From: Gammaproteobacteria bacterium
GTDB taxonomy: Bacteria; Pseudomonadota; Gammaproteobacteria; DSM-19610
NCBI GenBank assembly: GCA_015494295.1
Contig: WGBO01000009.1
Span: 1 to 39,007, forward strand
Reading direction: 5' to 3'
Length of the DNA stretch: 39,007 nucleotides
A program made the position numbers and the translations under genes. Below, piece after piece: positions 1 to 10,535 of the stretch. The notes under the pieces are model-generated. The model worked only from the letters and a program-made list of their open reading frames with translations, was not told the DNA's origin and made no database searches. Position 1 is the first letter of the stretch; every line of letters begins with the position of its first letter.

Positions 1-1538
<1,538 letters not shown>

Positions 1539-1540
1539 CT

Positions 1541-1568
1541 ATATTAGTACAGCGTGATATTATCCCAA
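1541..1568 (-). promoter_or_regulatory. Weak sigma-70-like promoter before the ferredoxin gene
   Basis: On the minus strand TTGGGA (1563-1568) and TAATAT (1541-1546) are separated by 16 bp, overlapping the end of coaD and pointing into the ferredoxin gene. Each hexamer matches consensus at four of six positions. The 51-bp gap here is the only sizeable one in this gene run, which makes a local promoter plausible. Confidence 0.3.
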
Positions 1569-2036
1569 TCGCCGCTTCAATGCAGCCACAACTTCCTCAT
1601 GAACGAAGGGGGTTACGTCGCCGCCCAGCGCGGCGATTTCGCGCACCAGGCTGGAGGACACGTAGGCGTAGTGCTCGTCCGGCGTCATGAACAGGGTTTC
1701 GATCTCCGGCGCGAGCTGGCGGTTCATGCTGGCGAGCTGGAACTCGTACTCGAAATCGGACACGGCGCGCAGGCCGCGCAGGATCACGCCCGCGCCCTGG
1801 CGGCGGGCAAATTCCACCAGCAGGCCGTCGAAGCCCTCGACCACCACGTTCCCGTAGTCCCCGAGCACCGCCCGCGCCAGCTCGATGCGTTCCTCCCAGG
1901 CCAGCGCGGGTGCCTTGGCGGCATTGACGTGTACCGCCACGATCACCCGCCCGAAGCGTTTCGCGGCGCGCTCGATCAGGTCGGTGTGCCCGTTGGTGAT
2001 GGGGTCGAAGGTCCCCGGATAAACGGCTGTCTGCAT
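1560..2036 (-). CDS. coaD: Pantetheine-phosphate adenylyltransferase
   Basis: The enzyme transfers AMP from ATP to 4'-phosphopantetheine, the penultimate step of coenzyme A synthesis, in the cytoplasm. The 158-residue length is normal for the family. The nucleotidyltransferase motif [12 protein letters not shown] lies at residues 6-17 with the T/HxGH-type His17. The second signature, [11 protein letters not shown], is present near the C-terminus. A longer upstream in-frame opening exists but has no similarity to the family; the ATG at 2036 gives the canonical N-terminus MQTAVYPG. rsmD lies 13 bp upstream, the usual rsmD-coaD pairing in Gammaproteobacteria. Confidence 0.96.
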   Translation of the reverse strand: MQTAVYPGTFDPITNGHTDLIERAAKRFGRVIVAVHVNAAKAPALAWEERIELARAVLGDYGNVVVEGFDGLLVEFARRQGAGVILRGLRAVSDFEYEFQLASMNRQLAPEIETLFMTPDEHYAYVSSSLVREIAALGGDVTPFVHEEVVAALKRRLG

Positions 2037-2049
2037 GGCGATCCCGTGG

Positions 2050-2643
2050 CTAGGCCCCTGATGGTTTGCGAAACAGATAATACCCGACCTGGCCGGCCTT
2101 TTTCGCCCTCTCCTGCACCCAGTCGCCGGGCAGCGCGGGCAGCGGCGCCTGCCGGGGCAGTTCCAGGTAGACGCGCCCGTCCGGGCGCAGGCAGCCGGAA
2201 GCCGCCAGCGCGGCGATGCTGTTCTCCAGCAGGCGCCGGTCGGCGAACGGCGGGTCGACGAACACCAGGTCGAAGGAACCGGACCCGCCCCGCAACCACT
2301 GCAAGGCATCAGCGGCGTGGATATCGATGCGGCCGTCGTCCAGGCGCTCGCGGTTGGCTTCCAGGGCCGCGACGACGCGCGGGTCGCGCTCCAGCATCAC
2401 CACCCGCCGCGCGCCGCGCGAGGCGGCCTCGAAACCGAGCGCCCCGCTGCCGGCGAACAGGTCCAGGCAATGCGCCCCCGGCAGCACCGGCGCCAGCCAG
2501 TTGAACAGGGTTTCACGAATACGGTCGGCGGTGGGCCGCAAGCCTTCGGCGTCGGGAAACGCCAGCCGGCTGCCGCGCCAGCGGCCACCGATAATGCGCA
2601 CCTGGTTGCCGGCGCCGCGCGCCGCGCTACGGCGTGGCGTCAT
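2050..2643 (-). CDS. rsmD: 16S rRNA (guanine(966)-N2)-methyltransferase
   Basis: This SAM-dependent enzyme methylates G966 of 16S rRNA in the 30S subunit. It has 197 residues. The N-terminal family signature [13 protein letters not shown] is followed by [15 protein letters not shown], the SAM-binding motif [11 protein letters not shown] (60-70) and the catalytic DPPF (130-133). The N-terminus overlaps the 3' end of the preceding M16 gene by 17 bp, suggesting translational coupling. The first dozen residues are basic and may include a few extra residues if a later start is used. Confidence 0.95.
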   Translation of the reverse strand: MTPRRSAARGAGNQVRIIGGRWRGSRLAFPDAEGLRPTADRIRETLFNWLAPVLPGAHCLDLFAGSGALGFEAASRGARRVVMLERDPRVVAALEANRERLDDGRIDIHAADALQWLRGGSGSFDLVFVDPPFADRRLLENSIAALAASGCLRPDGRVYLELPRQAPLPALPGDWVQERAKKAGQVGYYLFRKPSGA

Positions 2644-3949
2644 CCAGCGCCCCGCCGACCACCACCGTCACCATGCGCTGCGGGTGGATGCGGCGCTGCC
2701 AGGCGTCGCGTATCTGCTCCACCGTCACCGCCTCCACCTTGCCGGTAAAGCGCTGCAGGTAATCGAGCGGCAGGTCGTAGAAGCCGATCACCGCCAGGTA
2801 CTCGGAGATCTTGCTGTTGCTGGCCACGCGCAAGGGGAAACCGCTGACGATGTTGTTTTTCGCCGCCTTCAGCTCCTTTTCCGTCGGTCCCTTTTCGACG
2901 AACTCCGCCAGGGTCTGGCGCAACACCGCGAGCGCCTCGTCGCGCTGGTCGTTGCGGGTCTGGAAACCGAGCATGAACGGGCCCTGTTGCGCCATGGGAA
3001 TGAAATAGCTGTAGGCGCTGTAGGCCAGGCCGCGCTTTTCGCGGATTTCGTCGCTGATGCGCGACACCAGGCCGCTGCCACCGAGGATGTGGTTGCCGAC
3101 ATACAGGGGAAAATAGTCGGGGTCCTTGCGGCGCAGGCCCGGCTGTCCCATCAGCACGTGGCTCTGGGTGGACGGATGTTCGATGAACGTTTCCCGCGCC
3201 TCGGTGGCTGCCTCCACGGGCGGCAGCGGCGGCGCTTTCTCACCGGCTGGCAGGCTGTCGGCGAGGCGGCTGGCGATGCCCTCCGCCTGGGCGCGGTCAA
3301 GCGCGCCGACGATCACCACGGTGGCGTTGCGGGCCACGTAGTAGCGCCGGTAGAAGGCGCGCAGGTCGTCGACGCCCAGGGCCTTAACGCTCGCTTCCGT
3401 GCCGGCGGGATGGCTGGCGTAGGGGTGGTCACCGTACAACTCGCGGTAGAAGGTCTTCTTGGCGATGGCGCCCGGCTTCTGCTTCTCGTATTGCAGTCCG
3501 ATCAGCATGCGCTTGCGCTCGCGCGCGAAATCCTGCTCGGGAAAGTCGGGGTGCGCCAGCACCTTGCCGAACAGGCCCAGCGAGGGTTCCAGCAGTTCGG
3601 GGTCGATCAGGCTGCGCAGCGACAACCACGCCATGTCGCGCTCCGAACCGCCGCCCAGCACCGCGCCGCGCTGTTCAAGCCCGCGCGCGATCTCGTCGGC
3701 GCTGAGCCCGCCGGCCCCCTGGTCCAGCAGCGCGCTGGTGAGCCGCGCCACGCCGGGCTGGTCGCCGTCGCGGGCGCCGCCGGCATCGAACACCAGGCGG
3801 ATATCGACCATCGGCAGTTCCGGCGCCGCCACGAACAGCACCTTCGCCCCTTTTTCCGTGCTCCAGCGCTGAATGTCGGGCAGGGCCTGCGCCGCCGCGC
3901 TCAACAACGCGAACGCGGCGGCCATCGTCAGGGTAAGAAGTCGGTTCAT
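2627..3949 (-). CDS. M16 peptidase-family subunit lacking the zinc motif
   Basis: This periplasmic insulinase-family (M16B) protein has 440 residues and a signal peptide (MNRLLTLTMAAAFALLSAAAQA). At the place where HxxEH is expected the sequence reads TSALLDQGAGG, so the catalytic zinc site is absent. The C-terminal half keeps the substrate-binding R/Y element (EIREKRGLAYSAYS). The partner gene 25 bp upstream has the reverse set, so the two probably form one heterodimeric protease. The start is the ATG preceded by AAGGGA; an in-frame ATG 42 bp upstream would put non-signal residues ahead of the leader. Its substrate is unknown. Confidence 0.9.
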   Translation of the reverse strand: MNRLLTLTMAAAFALLSAAAQALPDIQRWSTEKGAKVLFVAAPELPMVDIRLVFDAGGARDGDQPGVARLTSALLDQGAGGLSADEIARGLEQRGAVLGGGSERDMAWLSLRSLIDPELLEPSLGLFGKVLAHPDFPEQDFARERKRMLIGLQYEKQKPGAIAKKTFYRELYGDHPYASHPAGTEASVKALGVDDLRAFYRRYYVARNATVVIVGALDRAQAEGIASRLADSLPAGEKAPPLPPVEAATEARETFIEHPSTQSHVLMGQPGLRRKDPDYFPLYVGNHILGGSGLVSRISDEIREKRGLAYSAYSYFIPMAQQGPFMLGFQTRNDQRDEALAVLRQTLAEFVEKGPTEKELKAAKNNIVSGFPLRVASNSKISEYLAVIGFYDLPLDYLQRFTGKVEAVTVEQIRDAWQRRIHPQRMVTVVVGGALDDATP

Positions 3950-3974
3950 GGTGTTCCCTTGTGGTTTGCGCGGA

Positions 3975-5342
3975 CTAGCGGACATGGCCACCTCCCCCGC
4001 GACGCGGCGGGTGCGCCGGGTCGATCGGTTGCGGCACGAGCTCCGCCACGGTCAGATGGTCATCGATCAGGTACTTCTTCGCCACGGCCATGAGTTGCTC
4101 CGGCGTGACCGCCTGGATGCCACGGTGATAACGTTCCAGTTCGCGCCAGCTCAGACCGATGGTTTCCAGCACCCCGATCTGCATGGCCTGGTAGAAGATC
4201 GAGTCCTGTTCGTAGACCTTCTGCGCGCGCAGTTGCGCCTTCACGCGCGCCAGTTCGGTGTCGTCCACGGGCTCGGTCTTGAGGCGATCGATCTGTTCGC
4301 GCAGGGCCTTCTCCAGCTCCGCCACGCTGTGCCCGCGCGACGGCGTGCCGGTGAGCAGGAACAGGTTGCGCTTGCGGTCGTGGGCGTTGTAGCCGGCGCC
4401 GGCGGAGGCGGCGATCGCCTTGCCGCGCACCAGCTCGCTGGCCAGCCGCGCGCCGCTGCCGCCGTCCAGCACCCCGGCCAGCACTTCCAGCGCATAGGGT
4501 TCCCATACCTCGGCCTCGTCGACACTGAGCACCACCGGGGTCTTGTAGCCCATCATCAGGAAAGGCAGTTCCGCCGGCGCCTTGACCTGCACGCGCTTGA
4601 TGCCGAGCTGGCGCACCTCGCGGCGCGGCTTGGGCGGCGCGATCTCGCTGGGCTCCAGCGGCCCGAAGTAGCGCCGCGCCAGGCGCAGCACGTCGTCGGG
4701 ATCGACGTCGCCCGCCACCACCACGGTGGCGTTGTTGGGCGCGTACCATTGCCGGTACCACTCGCGCAGATCGTCGATGTGCAGCGACTCCAGATCGGTC
4801 ATCCAGCCGATCACCGGTGTACGGTAGGGACTGCTGACGAAGGCAGCGGCGTTGAACTGCTCCCAGGTCAGCGACTGCGGGTTGTCCTCGGTGCGCATGC
4901 GCCGCTCTTCCATCACCACCCGCACTTCCTTGAGAAACTCGTCCTCCGGCAACACCAGGTTGCGCATGCGGTCGGCCTCCAGCTCGAAGCTGATGGCCAG
5001 ACGGCTTTTCTCCAGGGTCTGGAAATAGGCCGTGTAGTCCTTGCTGGTAAAGGCGTTCTCGCGGCCGCCGTTGTCGGCGATGATGCGCGAGAACTCGCCG
5101 GCCGGGTACGCCTTCGTACCCTTGAACATCATGTGTTCGAGCACGTGCGAAATACCGGTGATGCCGTCGTATTCATAGCTGGACCCGACCTTGTACCACA
5201 CCTGGGACACGACCACCGGGGCACGGTGATCTTCCCTGACGATCAGTTTCAGGCCGTTGTCGAGCTGGTATTCGTGGACCGCCGGCGCGGCCCAGGCAAG
5301 GCTGGCGAACAGCCCCGCCACGAGCGCGAGTAATCCTCGCAT
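3975..5342 (-). CDS. M16 zinc peptidase, catalytic subunit
   Basis: This exported metalloprotease of the M16B group has 455 residues. The signal peptide is MRGLLALVAGLFASLAWA. The inverted zinc motif HVLEH is at residues 66-70, with downstream acidic residues (ELEAD) able to supply the third ligand. The C-terminal half reads LVRGKAIAASAGAGY where R/Y-containing M16 proteins have an Arg and Tyr, so substrate grip probably comes from the neighbouring subunit. The chosen ATG has GGAG six bases upstream; a longer frame from 5414 would destroy the leader. It is the first gene of the minus-strand run M16-M16-rsmD-coaD and is divergent from ftsY. Confidence 0.93.
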   Translation of the reverse strand: MRGLLALVAGLFASLAWAAPAVHEYQLDNGLKLIVREDHRAPVVVSQVWYKVGSSYEYDGITGISHVLEHMMFKGTKAYPAGEFSRIIADNGGRENAFTSKDYTAYFQTLEKSRLAISFELEADRMRNLVLPEDEFLKEVRVVMEERRMRTEDNPQSLTWEQFNAAAFVSSPYRTPVIGWMTDLESLHIDDLREWYRQWYAPNNATVVVAGDVDPDDVLRLARRYFGPLEPSEIAPPKPRREVRQLGIKRVQVKAPAELPFLMMGYKTPVVLSVDEAEVWEPYALEVLAGVLDGGSGARLASELVRGKAIAASAGAGYNAHDRKRNLFLLTGTPSRGHSVAELEKALREQIDRLKTEPVDDTELARVKAQLRAQKVYEQDSIFYQAMQIGVLETIGLSWRELERYHRGIQAVTPEQLMAVAKKYLIDDHLTVAELVPQPIDPAHPPRRGGGGHVR

Positions 5343-5360
5343 GGGTGGCTCCTTTTTCGT

Positions 5361-5389
5361 CCTATCCGTAAATGAAGGGGAATGATAGG
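5361..5389. promoter_or_regulatory. Divergent intergenic region between the M16 pair and ftsY
   Basis: The 77-bp gap must hold promoters for both directions. It contains an inverted repeat, CCTATC (5361-5366) and GATAGG (5384-5389), 17 bp apart, in an otherwise A/T-enriched stretch. I could not assign convincing -35/-10 pairs. Confidence 0.3.
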
Positions 5390-5419
5390 ATATGTGGATC
5401 AAGGTAGACAGCAAAAACG

Positions 5420-6415
5420 ATGTTTGGTTTCGGCAAGAAAAAATCCGCTGCCCCCCACGGGGACTCCAACGAGGCGCCTGAAAAGGAACGCAAGCCGGGG
5501 CTGTTCGGGCGCCTGAAGGCGGGCCTGTCGAAAACCCGCAGCGGACTCACCGAGGGCATTGCCAACCTGCTGCTGGGCCGCAAGCAGATCGACGACGAAC
5601 TACTGGAAGAACTGGAGACCCGCCTGCTCACCGCCGATGTCGGCGTGGAAGCCACCCAGACCATCATCGACGACCTGACACGGCGCGTGGCGCGCAAGCA
5701 GCTCGCCGACGCCGAGGCGCTGATGCAGGCGCTGCGCGAGGACATGACCGCCATGCTGGAGCCCGTCGAGGCGCCGCTGGTGATCCCGGAATCCGACCAG
5801 CCGTTCGTGCTGCTGATGGTCGGCATCAACGGCGCCGGCAAGACCACCACCATCGGCAAGATCGCACGCCGGCTCAAGAACGAGGGGCGCTCGGTGATGC
5901 TGGCCGCCGGCGACACCTTCCGCGCCGCCGCGGTCGAGCAACTGCAGGCCTGGGGCGAGCGCAACGATGTGCCGGTAATCGCCCAGCAGCAGGGCGCCGA
6001 CTCTGCCTCGGTGATCTTCGACGCCCTCCAGGCGGCGCGCTCGCGCAACATCGACGTGCTGATCGCGGACACCGCCGGACGCCTGCACACCCAGTCCAAC
6101 CTGATGGAGGAACTGAAAAAGATCCGCCGGGTGCTGGGCAAGCTCGATGAGCACGCGCCGCACGAGGTAATGCTGGTGGTGGACGCCGGCACCGGCCAGA
6201 ATGCGCTCAACCAGGCACGCGAGTTCAATCAGGCCATGGAACTCACCGGCATCACCCTCACCAAGCTGGACGGCACCGCCAAGGGCGGCATCATTTTCGC
6301 CATAGCCAGTCAGACCGGCATTCCCATCCGCTTCATCGGTGTCGGCGAGGGCATCGAGGATCTGCGCCCCTTCCACGCCCGCGAATTCGTCGACGCCCTG
6401 TTCGAACGTGACTGA
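5420..6415 (+). CDS. ftsY: Signal recognition particle receptor FtsY
   Basis: This SRP-GTPase receives ribosome-nascent chain complexes bound to Ffh/4.5S RNA and hands them to the Sec translocon at the inner membrane. It has 331 residues, shorter than E. coli FtsY because the long acidic A domain is reduced to about 40 charged residues beginning MFGFGKKK. The N domain follows, then the GTPase motifs GINGAGKTTT (about 135-144), DTFRAAAVEQL, DTAGR and TKLDGTAKGG. It is the first gene of the ftsYEX run, six bases ahead of ftsE. Confidence 0.97.
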   Translation: MFGFGKKKSAAPHGDSNEAPEKERKPGLFGRLKAGLSKTRSGLTEGIANLLLGRKQIDDELLEELETRLLTADVGVEATQTIIDDLTRRVARKQLADAEALMQALREDMTAMLEPVEAPLVIPESDQPFVLLMVGINGAGKTTTIGKIARRLKNEGRSVMLAAGDTFRAAAVEQLQAWGERNDVPVIAQQQGADSASVIFDALQAARSRNIDVLIADTAGRLHTQSNLMEELKKIRRVLGKLDEHAPHEVMLVVDAGTGQNALNQAREFNQAMELTGITLTKLDGTAKGGIIFAIASQTGIPIRFIGVGEGIEDLRPFHAREFVDALFERD

Positions 6416-6421
6416 CAGGCC

Positions 6422-7096
6422 GTGATCCGTTTCGACAATGTCAGCAAGCGCTACCCGGGCGGCAAGGATGCGCTGCAGGCGGTCAACCTGCACATGGAAG
6501 CAGGCAGCATGGCCTTTCTCACCGGCCACTCCGGCGCCGGCAAGAGCACGCTGCTGAAACTGATCGCGCTGCTGGAACGCACCACCCGCGGCCAGTTGTT
6601 CCTGGACGGGGAAAACCTGTCGCGCGCGCCGAAACGGCGCGTGCCGATGGTGCGCCGCAAGATCGGCATGATATTCCAGAACCACCGCCTGCTGTTCGAC
6701 CGTACCGTGTTCGACAATGTGGCGCTGCCACTGGTGATCGCCGGCTACCGCCACCAGGACATCGGCCGGCGGGTGCGCGCGGCGCTCGACAAGGTGGGCC
6801 TGCTGGGCCAGGAACGCGCCTTCCCCATCACTCTTTCCGGCGGCGAACAGCAACGCGTCGGCATTGCACGCGCGGTGGTGAACAAGCCCAGGCTGCTGCT
6901 GGCCGACGAGCCGACCGGCAACCTCGACCCGGATCTGTCGCGCGACATCATGCACCTGTTCGAACAATTCAACCAGGTCGGGGTGACGGTGTTGATCGCC
7001 AGCCACGACCTCGACCTGATTTCGCGCATGCCCTATCCACGCCTGCGCCTCGAACAGGGCCGCCTGCTGAACGGCGACGGGGCGGCCGCGCAATGA
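6422..7096 (+). CDS. ftsE: Cell division ATP-binding protein FtsE
   Basis: This is the ABC-type ATPase of the FtsEX complex, which activates periplasmic peptidoglycan amidases at the septum. It has 224 residues, the family norm. The Walker A motif GHSGAGKST is near residue 35. The signature [14 protein letters not shown] and Walker [13 protein letters not shown] follow. The start is a GTG six bases after the ftsY stop, giving the expected N-terminus (M)[13 protein letters not shown]. Its stop overlaps the ftsX start (ATGA). Confidence 0.97.
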   Translation: MIRFDNVSKRYPGGKDALQAVNLHMEAGSMAFLTGHSGAGKSTLLKLIALLERTTRGQLFLDGENLSRAPKRRVPMVRRKIGMIFQNHRLLFDRTVFDNVALPLVIAGYRHQDIGRRVRAALDKVGLLGQERAFPITLSGGEQQRVGIARAVVNKPRLLLADEPTGNLDPDLSRDIMHLFEQFNQVGVTVLIASHDLDLISRMPYPRLRLEQGRLLNGDGAAAQ

Positions 7097-8025
7097 GACT
7101 GCCGCGCCCGGTCCACAACTATTTCGCGCGCCACGCACAGGTGGCGCTGAACAGCCTCGGGCGCCTGTACCGGGCGCCGCTGGCCTCGCTGATGACAGTG
7201 GCCGTCATCGGCATCGCGCTGGCTCTGCCGGCCGGCCTGTACCTGCTCACCGGCAACCTGCAAAAACTCGGCGCGCGCTGGGACGGCGGCGCCAACCTGT
7301 CGCTGTTCCTGCAACACTCGGTCGACCTCGATCAGGCACGCGCGCTGCGGCAGCGGCTGGCGGGCTGGCCCGAGATCGACACCGTGCACCTGATCACGCC
7401 GGAACAGGCGCTGGCGGAATTCCGCGAAGCGTCGGGGTTTGGCCAGACCCTGGACCTGCTCGATGAAAACCCGCTGCCCGCGGTGCTGGCGATACGCCCG
7501 GACGCCGCGCACGCCTCCGCGCACGCCGCCGCCGCGCTCACCGAACGGCTGCGCGCCCTGCCGGAAGTGGAACTGGCGCAGCTCGACCTGCAATGGGTCA
7601 AGCGCTTCAACGCCATCGTGGACATGGTGAGGCGCGGCATCTGGGTGCTGGCGGCACTGCTGGGACTGGCGGTGCTGCTGATCGTCGGCAACACCATCCG
7701 CCTGGAAATTCAGAACCGGCGCGAGGAAATCGAGATCACCAAGCTGATCGGCGCCACCAGCGGCTTCATCCGCCGGCCGTTCCTGTACACCGGCTTCTGG
7801 TACGGCCTGTTCGGGGCGCTCGGCGGCGCGCTGGTGGTGCAACTGGCGTTCCTGCAACTGCTGGAGCCGGTGCAACGCCTGGTGGGCCTGTACCAGAGCA
7901 GTTTCAGCCTGGACATGCTGTCGGCGGGGGAGTTCCTGGCCCTGCTGACGGGCGGCGCCAGCCTCGGGCTGCTCGGCGCCTGGATCGCGGTCGGGCGTCA
8001 TCTGTCCGCCGTCGAGCCGCAATAA
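7093..8025 (+). CDS. ftsX: Cell division permease-like protein FtsX
   Basis: FtsX is the membrane partner of FtsE; its periplasmic loop recruits an amidase activator such as EnvC. It has 310 residues. A short cytoplasmic N-terminus leads to TM1 (SLMTVAVIGIALALPAGLYL), then a periplasmic domain of about 130 residues and three C-terminal membrane segments. The conserved cytoplasmic segment RLEIQNRREEIEITKLIGAT precedes TM3. The gene overlaps ftsE by four bases. In most relatives rpoH follows directly; here a signalling gene lies between. Confidence 0.96.
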   Translation: MRLPRPVHNYFARHAQVALNSLGRLYRAPLASLMTVAVIGIALALPAGLYLLTGNLQKLGARWDGGANLSLFLQHSVDLDQARALRQRLAGWPEIDTVHLITPEQALAEFREASGFGQTLDLLDENPLPAVLAIRPDAAHASAHAAAALTERLRALPEVELAQLDLQWVKRFNAIVDMVRRGIWVLAALLGLAVLLIVGNTIRLEIQNRREEIEITKLIGATSGFIRRPFLYTGFWYGLFGALGGALVVQLAFLQLLEPVQRLVGLYQSSFSLDMLSAGEFLALLTGGASLGLLGAWIAVGRHLSAVEPQ

Positions 8026-8067
8026 CCTACTGAATTCAATGCGTTCCGCGCAAAAACCACACTAGAC

Positions 8068-8095
8068 TAAAGTCTACCCTGCAACTGGTCGATAA
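8068..8095 (+). promoter_or_regulatory. Candidate sigma-28 (FliA) promoter
   Basis: TAAAGTCT (8068-8075) and GTCGATAA (8088-8095) each match the flagellar sigma-28 consensus TAAAGTTT / GCCGATAA at seven of eight positions. The spacer is 12 bp, one more than the usual 11. It would start transcription near 8102, about 55 bases before the response-regulator gene. The -35 octamer overlaps the 14-bp palindrome TAGACT-AA-AGTCTA (8063-8076), a possible extra operator. Confidence 0.55.
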
Positions 8096-8156
8096 GCCCG
8101 GATGCAGGACTGTCGCGAACCAATAACAAAAATCCGGAACGCAGGCGCTTGAATTC

Positions 8157-9470
8157 ATGCCCCGAAAACTGAACCGCATACTGGTCGTGGACGGCTCCGA
8201 AGTCGCCCGCACCATCATCACGCGCATTCTCAACACCGAGATGCCCGACACCGAGACCACGACCTGCGGCACCGTGGAAGAAGCCTGCGCGTGGCTGGAA
8301 CGCAGTCATTTCGACCTGGTCACTACTGCCCTGATGCTTCCCGACAAGGACGGCCTGGAACTGTGCCGCTACGTGCGCGCCTCGCGCCACCACCACTACA
8401 CACCGACCATCGTGGTGTCCGGCGACGCCGACGCTCGCCTGCTGCGGGAGGGCTTCAACGCCGGCGTCACCGACTATTTCGACAAGTCACTGGGCTACCA
8501 GGCCTTCGCCGCCTTCATCATGGACTTCGCGCAACGCCATTCCGGACTGGTGGGACGCATTCTCTACGTGGAGGACAGCCAGCTCACCGCCACCGTGATG
8601 CTGCGCCTGATGGAACGTCACGGCCTGCAGGTAACGCACACCACGCAGGCCGAGGAGGCCATCCGGTGGCTGCGCGACACCGCCGCCGGCGGCCCGCGCG
8701 AAGACCAGGCCTTCGACATCGTCATTACCGATTTCTACCTGCAGGGACGGCTGACGGGCGGCGACCTGCTGCACGCGATCCGCGCCCGCTTCCACTACTC
8801 GCAGCAGGAAATGCCGGTGCTGGTGCTGACCGGTTCGGAAGGCGGTGAAAAGCAGGTCGAGGTGTTCCACGCCGGCGCCAACGACTTCGTATCCAAGCCC
8901 ATCGTCGAGGAGGTGCTGATGGCGCGCATCCGCTCGCTGCTGATGATCCGCCAGCAGTTCGCGGCACTCAAGCGCCAGACCGACGAAATGCACCGGCTGG
9001 CCATCACCGACAGTCTCACCCGGGTCTACAACCGCCGCTACCTGCTCGACCACGGGGAGCGGTTCGCGGCCGACCCCGGCAACCAGCCAGTTGCCACGGT
9101 TTTGCTTGATATCGACCATTTCAAGAAAATAAACGACAAGTTCGGGCACGTTATTGGCGACCGGGTACTCGAAGCCCTGGGCCGCCTGCTGCTGGAACGG
9201 CTCCCGGAGAGCGCCCTGCCGGTGCGCTTCGGCGGTGAGGAGTTCGCCCTGCTGATCGCGCGTTGCAGCGACGCCGACGCGCGCCGCTGCGCGGAGCAGC
9301 TGCGCCGCGAGATCGAGGCCCTGCGGCCCGCCGACGTGCCGATTACCGTCAGCATCGGCCTGAGCAACAACCAGAACCGCCCGGACATGAGCCTGACCCA
9401 GCTGATCGGCGACGCCGACCGGGCGCTGTATGTGGCCAAGGCCCAGGGACGCAACCAGGTCTGCGCCTGA
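8157..9470 (+). CDS. Response regulator with two REC domains and a GGDEF diguanylate cyclase domain
   Basis: This PleD-like cytoplasmic protein of 437 residues should make cyclic di-GMP when its second receiver is phosphorylated. REC1 (about 7-125) looks degenerate: the acidic pocket reads VVDGSE and Ala58 replaces the phosphoacceptor Asp ([10 protein letters not shown]), though Lys110 remains. REC2 (about 134-260) is intact, with ED at 139-140, Asp192 (ITDFYL), the Thr of LTGSE and Lys247. A coiled linker ([21 protein letters not shown]) leads to GGDEF with the active signature RFGGEEF (357-363). No RxxD product-inhibition site is present at the usual distance upstream. The preceding sigma-28-like promoter suggests co-expression with flagellar class III genes. 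Confidence 0.93.
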   Translation: MPRKLNRILVVDGSEVARTIITRILNTEMPDTETTTCGTVEEACAWLERSHFDLVTTALMLPDKDGLELCRYVRASRHHHYTPTIVVSGDADARLLREGFNAGVTDYFDKSLGYQAFAAFIMDFAQRHSGLVGRILYVEDSQLTATVMLRLMERHGLQVTHTTQAEEAIRWLRDTAAGGPREDQAFDIVITDFYLQGRLTGGDLLHAIRARFHYSQQEMPVLVLTGSEGGEKQVEVFHAGANDFVSKPIVEEVLMARIRSLLMIRQQFAALKRQTDEMHRLAITDSLTRVYNRRYLLDHGERFAADPGNQPVATVLLDIDHFKKINDKFGHVIGDRVLEALGRLLLERLPESALPVRFGGEEFALLIARCSDADARRCAEQLRREIEALRPADVPITVSIGLSNNQNRPDMSLTQLIGDADRALYVAKAQGRNQVCA

Positions 9471-9541
9471 AACCGGCACAAAACCGAAAAAAATGAAAAA
9501 AATCGGTCCCGACGGCGCCGAAAACGGAACTTTCCCCGCGA

Positions 9542-9568
9542 TTAGCACTCTTACTCGGCGAGTGCTAA
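9542..9568. promoter_or_regulatory. CIRCE element (HrcA operator) upstream of rpoH
   Basis: The arms TTAGCACTC (9542-9550) and GAGTGCTAA (9560-9568) are a perfect inverted repeat with a 9-bp spacer, exactly the CIRCE consensus bound by the HrcA repressor. It ends 38 bp before the rpoH start codon. CIRCE normally controls groESL or dnaKJ; here it would put the heat-shock sigma factor itself under HrcA. Confidence 0.93.
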
Positions 9569-9571
9569 TAT
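9542..9571 (+). promoter_or_regulatory. Likely rpoH promoter embedded in the CIRCE element
   Basis: An extended -10 (TGC followed by TAATAT, 9566-9571) overlaps the right CIRCE arm. TTAGCA (9542-9547), 18 bp upstream, lies in the left arm as a fair -35. HrcA binding would therefore cover both elements. The inferred start near 9578 leaves a leader of about 29 nt carrying the ribosome-binding site GGAGGAG. Confidence 0.5.
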
Positions 9572-9606
9572 TGACTGGCAGTGGTTACCCTGGAGGAGAG
9601 CAAGAG

Positions 9607-10467
<861 letters not shown>

Positions 10468-10487
10468 AAAACCCCTCTCCTGAATGC

Positions 10488-10514
10488 AAAAACGGCCCGC
10501 AAGGGCCGTTTTTT
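10488..10514. terminator. Bidirectional intrinsic terminator
   Basis: The stem AACGGCCC/GGGCCGTT with a GCAA loop is flanked by an A tract on the left and T6 on the right, so it works for both strands. It ends rpoH from the left. From the right it ends the cco assembly run, lying just beyond the 30-residue membrane peptide gene. Confidence 0.93.
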
Positions 10515-10535
10515 ATGCGCGCTGGCGACGCCGGT

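Noticed and set aside
9483..9507. ACCGA/TCGGT inverted repeat after the GGDEF gene as a terminator
   Set aside because: The arms are only 5 bp, the loop is 15 nt of mostly A, and no T tract follows.
9571..9599. TTGACT after the CIRCE element as a -35 for rpoH
   Set aside because: The matching -10 would fall on the ribosome-binding site just before the ATG. The extended -10 inside CIRCE gives a sensible leader.
9430..9606. Upstream extension of the rpoH frame
   Set aside because: It overlaps the GGDEF gene end and the CIRCE/promoter region and has no sigma-factor similarity. The ATG at 9607 has a strong ribosome-binding site.
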